Assembly (NCBI GenBank): GCA_922989275.2
Contig: OV277870.1
Span: 71,736,579-71,800,578, forward strand
Length of the DNA stretch: 64,000 nucleotides
DNA from: Gari tellinella
Taxonomy: Eukaryota > Mollusca > Bivalvia > Cardiida > Psammobiidae
Direction of reading: 5' to 3'
Within the stretch, counting starts at the first letter, position 1; each line of letters begins with the position of its first letter. This document shows positions 56,511 through 64,000 of this stretch, piece after piece. The notes beneath the pieces are model-generated. The model was not told the origin of the DNA. It made no database searches and saw only the letters and a list, made by a program, of their open reading frames with translations. Both the position numbers and the translations under genes were made by a program.

Positions 56511-56865
56511 GAGTGGATATTCTTGAATGTAGACCTTTTTAGGGTTTATTTTGATTGTATTTTGGTGTGAGCACAGGCCTGTTTGTTTGTATATTGCCAT
56601 CTTTCCGGGAACAGAGGAATCTGTTGTCAGAAAGCTGTCATCGTTTTTTTGTATGTATGTAATTTTTTTTCTATCTTGTATTGCATATTTTGATTGTGTA
56701 ATATCTGTATTTTTATGAAATATTTCATATTTTTGTCATAATTGTGTGGACTTAGTAAATTTTGCTTGTTGAATCTGGATAATTGACCTGTATAACCCTC
56801 CTATTCGACCGCTGTCAGCGTGTCTTATTGTATACCTGGATTATCGCACCTATGGTTTTGTATTG

Positions 56866-56937
56866 GTCACGGTAGCCCAGTGGTACGTACGTAGGCTTTT
56901 CACGCAGGCAACCCCAGTTCAATTCTTGTCAGGGACA
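56866..56937 (+). ncRNA. tRNA-Glu-like module with T-run
   Basis: GGTAGCCCAGTGGTACG resembles an A box and CCCAGTTCAATTC a B box. The middle GGCTTTTCACGCAGGC recalls tRNA-Glu(UUC), with an extra T in the loop. A T7 run (56943-56949) follows, a possible polymerase III terminator. The acceptor stem pairs poorly, so it is a tRNA-derived sequence and not a working tRNA gene. Confidence 0.5.
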
Positions 56938-57000
56938 AAATCTTTTTTTGTTGTTGTACTTGTTTTTTTTAGGCTGCAAATTTTTTTTCTGTTTTCTTTC

Positions 57001-57002
57001 AG
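57001..57002 (+). promoter_or_regulatory. Candidate splice acceptor 1 in leader
   Basis: A 20-base pyrimidine-rich tract (56981-57000, mostly T) precedes AG at 57001-57002. With the donor at 56509 it would define a 494-bp intron that removes the Glu-like module. Confidence 0.4.
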
Positions 57003-57340
57003 TTTAGACCCTGTAATTACAATCACTAACTGACTCTACCCTGATCACTTTATGATGTTATACTAACAGATCTTACCCTGATCCATTAACCTAATAAAGG
57101 TAGTTTGGTATTAAATACATATTTAACGCCCTGTGTTTATAGCTACCAGCAGGGACGAGTATTACTTAGTAAGTATTAGTGATTGGATCCTGATCATTAG
57201 TGTAGGTAGTTATTAGTGTCGGTATACAGGTATAGATAAGCGACTTAGACTTTACGGTTTATCGATAGCTTATACGTAGTAACATGGTAGTACTGTAGTG
57301 TAGTGCTAGACTAAACCCGTGCGCATCGCTCGTGTATACT

Positions 57341-57413
57341 GTCACCGTAGCTCAGTCGGTAGCGCATCGAACTTATACCCCGGAGGTTGCGAGTTCGAAC
57401 CCTGCCAGGCACT
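57341..57413 (+). ncRNA. Second tRNA-like module with T-run
   Basis: CCGTAGCTCAGTCGGTAGCG is a strong A box and GGTTGCGAGTTCGAACCC a strong B box. A T8 run follows at about 57417-57424. The anticodon stem and acceptor stem pair imperfectly, so amino-acid identity is unclear. The first bases (GTCACCGTAGCTCAGT) parallel the first module (GTCACGGTAGCCCAGT), suggesting common origin. Confidence 0.5.
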
Positions 57414-57461
57414 CGATTTTTTTTGCCGATATTTTTTTTTCCGATTTTTTTTCTTCTCGCA

Positions 57462-57463
57462 AG
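57462..57463 (+). promoter_or_regulatory. Candidate splice acceptor 2 in leader
   Basis: A T-rich tract at 57430-57457 precedes CGCAAG, ending at AG 57462-57463. With the donor at 56509 it would remove both tRNA-like modules before gag. Confidence 0.3.
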
Positions 57464-57732
57464 GTGTTTATTCTTGTGGTTGGTTCGCAAGGTGTTTATT
57501 CATAAGTTTGTAAGATACGTGTTGATGTGTGTTTGGTTCTCTTTGTTTGTGGTTTGGCGAATGGAGTTGTAATAAATTTAAGCTTTGTTCTGTGGTTTGT
57601 TGAAACGAGTTTTCAACTTGCGTTTGCTTTATAAAGGAATCACAAAGCAGTGATTTAGCAAGTGTTAACATACATTTATCTTATCTTAAATGAAAACCAC
57701 ATATAGTTGGTGTCAGTGATTTTGATATCATC

Positions 57733-57921
57733 ATGGCCAACTTATTATCAGACAGAGAGTTAAGGAGACTCGAGAGAGAGAGAGAAAGAAGGAGGAAATG
57801 GAAATGGAAAGAGACAGACTTTCGAGACAAATTGAGGAGGATAAAACACGGATCGATACAAGAAGCATGGATGATTATAGAGAGGAGTTATCCAGAATTA
57901 GACGAGAAAGACAAGAAATGA
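57733..57921 (+). other. Likely original gag start, in another frame
   Basis: ATG at 57733 (context ATCATCATGGCC) opens a frame that begins MANLLSDRELRRLERER, charged and coiled-coil-like as in gag. Past the GA repeat it leaves the gag frame and ends at 57921. The long gag frame itself is open back to 57726 but has no ATG before 57798. A length change in the GA tract at 57771-57787 would explain this. I describe the break only. Confidence 0.5.
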
Positions 57922-60062
57922 AGAGACAACACGAGTTAGATAGACAGAAATTCGTCGACCAAAAGAGGAAAGCAGAAGAGATAGAAAGACGAACAGAAGA
58001 GGAAGAAAAGAGAAAACGTGATTTGGAAAGAATGTATGAAGAGGAAACAATAAAGATTGAAAAAGAAAGGAGACGGATATACGAAGAAGAGAAGATGAAA
58101 ATTGATGCATTGGAGAGAAGAAAAAAAGAGGAGGAGAAAATATTATGGGAGAAGAAGAAATATGAAGAGGAGAAGAAGAGATATGAGGAGATAGACAGAC
58201 GACACAAGGAAGAAGAGTCAATGTTGAAAGAGAAAATGGATAGAACATTTCGGGAAGAAATGAGTTTTATTGAAACGGAAGATGACGAAGTTTTTAAGGA
58301 CACGAGAACAGGAGTAGAACAACAAGAGACTGAACTTAGGAGACAGAGTGAGGCAGCTCTTGGATATTTGAAAAGAGGAAATTCTTCAATAGAGAAGGAG
58401 TTGAAACATTTGACTAAACCATGGTCACCAGGTGGAGATATGGGTCGGTACTATGACACACAAGAAGACATTAAGAGTGAGGACAGTGAAGGTGAAGAAG
58501 ATAAAGCATGGATTACGATAGATAAATATGAACATTCAGGATACGAGACAGATGATGAGATAGATAGAATTAGAGATGACATTGAAAAATTAAAGTTGAA
58601 AGAAAAGACAGTATTACAAGAAATGAGATTGAAAGTGAATCAGAAGAAGGAGAGAGAAGATCAAATTCGACATGAGGTAAACAGACGAAGGATAGAGAAA
58701 CAGATAGTGCTTGAACGTTTGAAAAAGGAACAGTATAGAATGGTAACACAGCTACAAAAGCATGAAGACACAATCAATGCACTCAGTACAGATAGTGACT
58801 CTGATGAAATATCACGTCCAGAACAGCAAAAGGTATTACACCCAAATCAACATATGTCTAGAGAGAAAAAACACAAGACAGATGACCATATTTTTAAGAT
58901 ACCAAATTTGCCGCATCTATCAGAAGACAATTTTGAAGCGTGGAAAATGGACATTGAAGTATTGATTGATTCTGACCTCTACCAGCAAGATTTACTTTTA
59001 CATGCAGTGCGAAACTCCTTAAGCAAAGCCAGCAAACGGGTTAGAAATGTTCTGCCGACAATAGACCCAAAGGCAACGACTAAAGAAATTCTTGACAAAC
59101 TGGAAACAATTTATGGCGATAGGAGATCTGGAGAATCTCATTTAGCTGACTTTTATAAAGCAAAGCAAATGAAAAATGAGAATGTTGCAGAATGGGGAGT
59201 TCGCTTAGAAAAGATATTGTTGAAAGCAGAAAAGAAAGGGCAGATTAACAGAGAGCAGAGAGAACAGATGTTAATGAAGAGGTTTTGGAAATACTTGTAT
59301 GATGAAAGATTGAAACTGAGTACTAGGACATTTTACGACAAGTGCTTATCATTTGATGAACTCCTGAAGGAAGTTCGAATAGAAGAGAGAGAAATGAACA
59401 CAACTAGTGATAGCTCAGATAAAGAATCTAGGAAAGATGATCATAAGATGGACAAGATATTAAAAAGGATGGATCAATTAGAAGATACCATTAGACAGTC
59501 AGATATGAGAGGAAGCGGAGATTTTGAGTCAGACAGATATGAAAGATCTGACAGATGGCAAGGACGATTTCAAAGAGGAAGAGCCAGATACCGATGGCAA
59601 GAGAATAGAGGATATGGAAGAAGAGATAGACGAAATGGCTATGATTACGACAATACTGATGAAAGAGGAAAAAGAAGGGACTTTGACAGGAATTGGAGAG
59701 GTAATTGGAGAAACAGGAACCATTACCAGGAGAGAAACTATAATGAACAAGACGGTTCAAAGTTTCAGGAAGATAAAAGTACTGGACAAACACAGAGTTA
59801 TCACAAGAGTGATACAAAAGACAACGAAGATTCAAGAATAAATCAAGGGAATCACCAAGGATCTCAAGATAAGACAGACTATACTAGTCGCAACAAAGGA
59901 GATAGTAATGAAAGCAGTACACATGAGAGAAACAAAGGAGAAAACAAAGGAGATTATCGAAGATATAACAGTCGAGACGGAAAGAGTAACAAAGCAGACA
60001 ATCAACCAAGAGGTTTTCACCAGAATAACCAAAGAGATGGAAAACATCAATCAAACATGTAA
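57798..60062 (+). CDS. gag: Gag polyprotein of the gypsy element
   Basis: 754 residues from the first in-frame ATG. Residues about 1-175 are extremely rich in E, K and R (for example EEEKRKRDLERMYEEE) and predict a long coiled coil, followed by an acidic linker. Residues about 362-535 are a helical region resembling the capsid of Ty3-type and PNMA-like Gag proteins (NFEAWKMDIEVLI, then MLMKRFWKYL). The C-terminal part, about 580-754, is basic and rich in R, G, N, D and S (GRARYRWQENRGYGRRDRR), probably binding RNA. No CCHC zinc knuckle is present. Gag would assemble the particle and package RNA. It overlaps pol by 34 bp. The N-terminus is uncertain because of the frame break upstream. Antisense frames here are low-complexity shadows. 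Confidence 0.85.
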   Translation: MEMERDRLSRQIEEDKTRIDTRSMDDYREELSRIRRERQEMKRQHELDRQKFVDQKRKAEEIERRTEEEEKRKRDLERMYEEETIKIEKERRRIYEEEKMKIDALERRKKEEEKILWEKKKYEEEKKRYEEIDRRHKEEESMLKEKMDRTFREEMSFIETEDDEVFKDTRTGVEQQETELRRQSEAALGYLKRGNSSIEKELKHLTKPWSPGGDMGRYYDTQEDIKSEDSEGEEDKAWITIDKYEHSGYETDDEIDRIRDDIEKLKLKEKTVLQEMRLKVNQKKEREDQIRHEVNRRRIEKQIVLERLKKEQYRMVTQLQKHEDTINALSTDSDSDEISRPEQQKVLHPNQHMSREKKHKTDDHIFKIPNLPHLSEDNFEAWKMDIEVLIDSDLYQQDLLLHAVRNSLSKASKRVRNVLPTIDPKATTKEILDKLETIYGDRRSGESHLADFYKAKQMKNENVAEWGVRLEKILLKAEKKGQINREQREQMLMKRFWKYLYDERLKLSTRTFYDKCLSFDELLKEVRIEEREMNTTSDSSDKESRKDDHKMDKILKRMDQLEDTIRQSDMRGSGDFESDRYERSDRWQGRFQRGRARYRWQENRGYGRRDRRNGYDYDNTDERGKRRDFDRNWRGNWRNRNHYQERNYNEQDGSKFQEDKSTGQTQSYHKSDTKDNEDSRINQGNHQGSQDKTDYTSRNKGDSNESSTHERNKGENKGDYRRYNSRDGKSNKADNQPRGFHQNNQRDGKHQSNM

Positions 60063-63000
60063 CTGTCTCTGGTGAAAGGCAGGCCCGAGACAGTGAAGAG
60101 ACATGCCTTAAGAAGAAATTACCTGGAAATCTGGTAGGAAGAAATAATACTGGAGAAATAGAAGTAGAAGGAATTAACACAAAAGCTGTTATAGACACAG
60201 GTTCGATGGTAACGACGATTTCAGAAACATTTTACAACAGCTTGGAGAATGGACCTACATTGAAACCATTGTCAAACTTTAAATTGAAACTCATGGCATC
60301 AAATGGACAAACAGTACCTTACATAGGTTACATAGAAGCTGGAGTGAAAGTGCCAACATTGAGCAAGAACATATTCAGTCTTCAGATTCTTGTAGTTGAG
60401 GATTGCAAAAGCAACAAGTCTGAACCTGCAATTATAGGGACAAATTTTATAAGGATGTGTAAGACTGAAGCACAAGTAAACGAATTCCAAGATATACCAA
60501 CTGAATGGAATACTGCTTTTAGTGCTCTAGTGGACAATGTTGGAACTGTCAAAACAACACAAAGGATAAAACTTCAGGCTAACGAAGTGAGAACTGTTAC
60601 TGTATTTGTAAGGAAAGTTCGCGCCGTAGATGCATGTGTCACAGAACCATGTGAGGACCAGCACTGCTCTTCGAGAGTGAACATTTGCTCAAGGGTTGTG
60701 ACACTTGATAAACCAGGGAATACGGCAAGAGTACCAGTTCGACTTTTCAATTTATCAGCCAAACCGATATCGATACCAGCAAAGTCAAATATATGTGATT
60801 TAAGAGAAGTTACAGTGCTCAGAGATGCCTTACAAGATGAAGAATCAGACACTTCTGCCGAAGTGAAACAACAGACAACAACATCAAATGATAAGAACTC
60901 CATTGAATTTGACTTGGAAGATAACAACCTTACACCTGATCAAAGAGATGAAGTTCAACATTTTCTTCAGAGATGGCAACATATATTTTCCAAAGATCTG
61001 ACTGATTTAGGCAATGCCGATATTGTTGAACACGAAATACATCTCAGTGATGAAAAACCCTTTAAGGAAGCACCAAGACATATTCCACCAGCACTATTCA
61101 ATGAAGTGAAAGTACACTTGAAAGACATGATAGATTGTGGTGCAATCAGAAATTCAAGTTCCCCATACTCATCAAATGTTGTGATTGTACGGAAAAAGGA
61201 CGGTACCATCAGATTTTGCATTGATTACCGGAAATTAAACCAAAGAACAATAAAGGACGCATATTCAATACCTAGAATCGAAAACACACTTCATTTACTT
61301 TCTGGATCTAAGTACTTTTCCAAACTTGACTTACGATCGGGATATTGGCAAGTTTCCGTCAAGGAGGAAGACAAACAGAAAACAGCATTTTCTGTTGGAC
61401 CTCTTGGGTTTTATGAGGCAAATAGGATGCCTTTTGGATTAACCAATGCCCCAGCCACATTTCAGAGGCTCATGGAACGGTGCATGGGAGATCTGAACCT
61501 TCAAGAATGCCTTATATATTTGGACGATATCATCATTTTTTCGGAAACATTTGACGAACATCTGAAACGCCTTAACTCAGTTTTCACCAGACTTGAAGAA
61601 CACAACTTAAAATTGAAAGCGTCCAAATGTGAATTTTTCAAACCAGAAGTTATATATTTAGGACACCTTGTTTCGGAAAATGGAATTGCTACAGACCCTG
61701 AAAAGACAGAAGCTGTGAAGAAATGGCCAATACCAAATAACACTAAGGACGTCAGGAAATTTTTAGGCTTTACGGGATATTACCGACGTTTCATAAAAGG
61801 GTATGCACAGATTGTTAGACCACTGAATGATCTTCTTGTCGGACATTCAACCAAACGTAAAAAGAAGACTTCTAAGAAAGAAACACCATTCATTTGGGAG
61901 AAGGAGCAGCAAACAGCATTTGATACCATCATCGAGAGATTGGTCAATCCCCCAGTACTAGCATATGCTAACTACCAGCTACCGTTTCGACTACATACAG
62001 ACGCCTCTGGATTAGGACTTGGAGCTGTATTGTATCAACGCCAGGCTGGTCATGACAGAGTAGTTGCGTACGCGAGTAGGAGTCTAAAACCAGCTGAAAG
62101 GAACTATCCTGCCCATAAATTGGAATTCCTCGCACTCAAATGGGCAGTAACAGAAAAATTCAACGACTACCTTTACGGCTGTAAATTTGAGGTGTGGACG
62201 GACAACAATCCTCTTACATATGTCCAAACAACAGCAAAACTGGATGCAACTGGTCATCGCTGGTTAGCAGCCCTCAGCAGTTACGATTACACGATCAAGT
62301 ATCGTAGTGGCTCTAGTAATGCGGATGCTGACGGACTATCACGGATAGAAACTGAAGAATCCAATCAAAACAGTGAAATTGAGCAGAGCATTACAATTTT
62401 ACCGGACGCACAAGCTGTAACAACTGAAAGGGATATACTGACCTGCACTACACCTGAAAGTGAAATCATCAAGGAACCTCATACAATCGACAATTCAATT
62501 ATCCAGGCACTAACCTGCGCTGCGTCAGTTGACAAAACCCAAGCACCTTTGGCTTTTAGTACTACAACACCAGAATCCTTAGAAGACATAGAAAAAACTC
62601 AATCTATTCCGATTGAAGTAATTCAGAATGACGCACTTACTTCAAGAGAATGGAGAACGGCTCAAGCTAAGGACAATATTACAGCTGAAGTGATAGGCCA
62701 CTTGAGGAGAGGAACCAGACCAAAAGTAACTCGACTATCTTCAAAACAAAGTCCTCTGGTCTTGAAGTACCTCCGTAGTTGGGAAAAACTCTGTTTGAGG
62801 GACGAAGTCCTTTATCACAATGGAACCGTGAATAATGAAGAATATCTACAACTTGTTTTACCGTACGACTTACGGGACGAGATATTCAAAGCCCTTCATG
62901 ATGATCTAGGACATCAGGGCAGGGATAGAACCATTTCATTGTTCAAGCAGAGATTTTTCTGGCCAGGGATGGATTCCTGGATTGAGGAGAAAGTGAAAAT

Positions 63001-63988
63001 GTGCCCAAGGTGTATCAGAAGGAAAACAACACCGGCAAAAGCAGAACTCATCAACATCAAATCTGCAGCGCCTATGGAAATAATTTGTATAGACTTTTTA
63101 AGTCTAGAGCGCTCCAAGGGCGGATTTGAAAACATTTTAGTTGTAACGGACCACTTTTCGCGCTACGCCCAAGCTTTTCCAACCAAAAATCAACTTGCTA
63201 GAACAACTGCCAAAGTCTTGTTTGAGTCATTTATTACCCACTATGGATTTCCATCAAACATCCACTCTGACCAAGGCCCTAACTTTGAGTCTGAACTCAT
63301 AAAGGATCTCTGCGAATTAGCTGGCATCGCAAAAAGCCACACGACACCATACCACCCTATGGGGAATGGACAAGTGGAGAGGTTCAATGCAACGCTTCTT
63401 AAAATGCTAGGGACCTTGGAGGAGAACAGCAAAGCGGATTGGAAATCGCATGTTGCACCAATGGTACATGCCTACAATGTAACCATCCACAAATCTACTG
63501 GCTACTCACCATATTATCTCATGTTTGGTAGACATCCTAAATTAGCCATAGATTCGATGCTTGGACTTTCGGCAAATGACGACAGATATCGAAGCAAGCA
63601 CGAATACATTCAGCAGATGCGTGATCGATTATCACAGGCATACCGAAAAGCGGAAGCGATTGCTGCAAAGGGAGCATCAGACAACAAATCCCGTTATGAC
63701 ACCAGAGCCAAGGCCAGCAGATTAGTTGTTGGAGACCTCGTCCTCGTTAGAAACGTGTCATTGCGAGGGAAAAACAAACTTGCAGACAAGTGGGAGAGTG
63801 TCCCTTATGTGGTAGTGTCGCAACCCAATACAGACATACCAGTTTATAAGGTTAAGAAGGACTGTCCTAAGGCAAGGGCAACAAGAGTACTTCACAGAAA
63901 CCTTCTTCTGCCACTTGGACACAAGAAAGTTGACCACCAGAAAGACATCACGGCGAGTCAGAAATACGTCATTCCGGCTCGACGTTGA
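60029..63988 (+). CDS. pol: Pol: protease, RT, RNase H, integrase
   Basis: The frame is open from 60029 to the stop ending at 63988. The first ATG (60206) lies just after the protease active site DTG (60194-60202), so pol must be made by entry from gag or another route, not from that ATG. Motifs: RT with LDLRSGYWQV and the catalytic YLDD at 61517-61528; RNase H with DASG (Asp at 62000) and TDNNP (Asp at 62201); integrase zinc domain with H-x4-H and CPRC (63002-63013); integrase catalytic D (63092), D (63269), E (63377), a D-D-35-E arrangement. A GPY/F-like C-terminal region (LADKWESVPYVVV) follows and no chromodomain is obvious. No frameshift or stop breaks it, suggesting a young copy. The frame is -1 relative to gag, with overlap 60029-60062. 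Confidence 0.92.
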   Translation, partial: PKRWKTSIKHVTVSGERQARDSEETCLKKKLPGNLVGRNNTGEIEVEGINTKAVIDTGSMVTTISETFYNSLENGPTLKPLSNFKLKLMASNGQTVPYIGYIEAGVKVPTLSKNIFSLQILVVEDCKSNKSEPAIIGTNFIRMCKTEAQVNEFQDIPTEWNTAFSALVDNVGTVKTTQRIKLQANEVRTVTVFVRKVRAVDACVTEPCEDQHCSSRVNICSRVVTLDKPGNTARVPVRLFNLSAKPISIPAKSNICDLREVTVLRDALQDEESDTSAEVKQQTTTSNDKNSIEFDLEDNNLTPDQRDEVQHFLQRWQHIFSKDLTDLGNADIVEHEIHLSDEKPFKEAPRHIPPALFNEVKVHLKDMIDCGAIRNSSSPYSSNVVIVRKKDGTIRFCIDYRKLNQRTIKDAYSIPRIENTLHLLSGSKYFSKLDLRSGYWQVSVKEEDKQKTAFSVGPLGFYEANRMPFGLTNAPATFQRLMERCMGDLNLQECLIYLDDIIIFSETFDEHLKRLNSVFTRLEEHNLKLKASKCEFFKPEVIYLGHLVSENGIATDPEKTEAVKKWPIPNNTKDVRKFLGFTGYYRRFIKGYAQIVRPLNDLLVGHSTKRKKKTSKKETPFIWEKEQQTAFDTIIERLVNPPVLAYANYQLPFRLHTDASGLGLGAVLYQRQAGHDRVVAYASRSLKPAERNYPAHKLEFLALKWAVTEKFNDYLYGCKFEVWTDNNPLTYVQTTAKLDATGHRWLAALSSYDYTIKYRSGSSNADADGLSRIETEESNQNSEIEQSITILPDAQAVTTERDILTCTTPESEIIKEPHTIDNSIIQALTCAASVDKTQAPLAFSTTTPESLEDIEKTQSIPIEVIQNDALTSREWRTAQAKDNITAEVIGHLRRGTRPKVTRLSSKQSPLVLKYLRSWEKLCLRDEVLYHNGTVNNEEYLQLVLPYDLRDEIFKALHDDLGHQGRDRTISLFKQRFFWPGMDSWIEEKVKMCPRCIRRKTTPAKAELINIKSAAPMEIICIDFLSLERSKGGFENILVVTDHFSRYAQAFPTKNQLARTTAKVLFESFITHYGFPSNIHSDQGPNFESELIKDLCELAGIAKSHTTPYHPMGNGQVERFNATLLKMLGTLEENSKADWKSHVAPMVHAYNVTIHKSTGYSPYYLMFGRHPKLAIDSMLGLSANDDRYRSKHEYIQQMRDRLSQAYRKAEAIAAKGASDNKSRYDTRAKASRLVVGDLVLVRNVSLRGKNKLADKWESVPYVVVSQPNTDIPVYKVKKDCPKARATRVLHRNLLLPLGHKKVDHQKDITASQKYVIPARR

Positions 63989-64000
63989 TTTTGATATATA

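Larger units (their letters stand above)
55412..64000 (+). mobile_element. Ty3/gypsy LTR retrotransposon, 3' end outside window
   Basis: Order: putative 5' LTR (55412-56127), tRNA-Lys-type primer site, a leader of about 1.6 kb with two tRNA-like modules, gag (57798-60062), and pol (60029-63988) with protease, RT, RNase H and integrase in that order, which defines Ty3/gypsy (Metaviridae). All pol catalytic motifs are present and pol has no stop. The left junction is precise because copy 1 of the duplication preserves the empty site at 43946. The 3' LTR and target duplication cannot be seen. Such elements copy themselves through RNA in cytoplasmic particles and integrate the cDNA. Confidence 0.9.

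Noticed and set aside
56866..57413. Functional tRNA genes
   Set aside because: A and B boxes are good but acceptor and anticodon stems pair poorly, so I call them tRNA-like modules.
57706..57714. TGGTGTCAG as primer-binding site (tRNA-Leu type), which would make a 2.3-kb LTR
   Set aside because: Only nine bases fit, and the TGGCGCCCAACG site at 56131 fits tRNA-Lys better and sits next to a TATA/AATAAA-bearing LTR. Kept as an alternative.
57875..60198. Long minus-strand open frames opposite gag
   Set aside because: They are antisense shadows of the E/K/R-rich coding sequence, giving S/F-rich low-complexity translations.
60206..60208. Independent pol start at the first ATG
   Set aside because: It falls just after the protease DTG, so it would delete the active site; the frame is open and protease-like upstream.

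Overview
This window looks like intergenic or intronic DNA from an AT-rich animal genome, most likely a lophotrochozoan and plausibly a bivalve mollusc. The evidence is dense mobile DNA: an intact Ty3/gypsy element, a non-LTR retrotransposon with a TAA-repeat tail, a tRNA-headed SINE and dozens of short palindromic transposons. There are no prokaryotic operons or ribosome binding sites. The species assignment is inference. I found no convincing host gene, only one weak candidate exon near 14.5 kb.

Layout. 0-3 kb: remnants of small inverted-repeat elements. 3.03-6.15 kb: a 5'-truncated, frameshifted non-LTR retrotransposon of the CR1/L2/Jockey group, with internal duplications in its 3' UTR. 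6.4-7.45 kb: an array of diverged ~150-bp units. 7.5-39 kb: sparse sequence with scattered MITEs, a SINE (13.6 kb), a degraded reverse transcriptase fragment (15.1 kb), an inverted-repeat element carrying an internal minisatellite (30.1 kb) and several foldbacks. 39.7-55.4 kb: a duplication in direct orientation with an offset of about 11.16 kb. Between the two copies, a smaller ~1.07-kb tandem duplication is bounded by MITE copies. 55.41 kb to the window end: a nearly complete Ty3/gypsy retrotransposon inserted into the second copy. It has a 5' LTR, a tRNA-Lys-type primer-binding site, a long leader with two tRNA-like modules, gag, and pol. Its 3' LTR lies outside the window.

The main pattern is a modular family of hairpins. 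At least two kinds of terminal inverted repeat are present: TA-flanked CAGT ends, as in pogo/Tigger-type Tc1/mariner elements, and TTAA-flanked CCCTTT ends, as in piggyBac-type elements. Elements of both kinds carry nearly the same central palindrome, with an arm containing CTGATCAGACGCCGCGT. A second palindrome, with AAAGCAGGCTG or AAAGCAAGGTG arms, is also shared between the two end types. About 30 copies of the first core are visible. This sharing of cores between unrelated transposon ends is the strongest candidate for an undescribed system here.

For reference, I use local names: A, C, D, F and I (A, C, D and F have CAGT ends; I has CAGGG-type ends), and B, E, G and H (TTAA/CCC-type ends or remnants of them). 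Boundaries of degraded copies are approximate.
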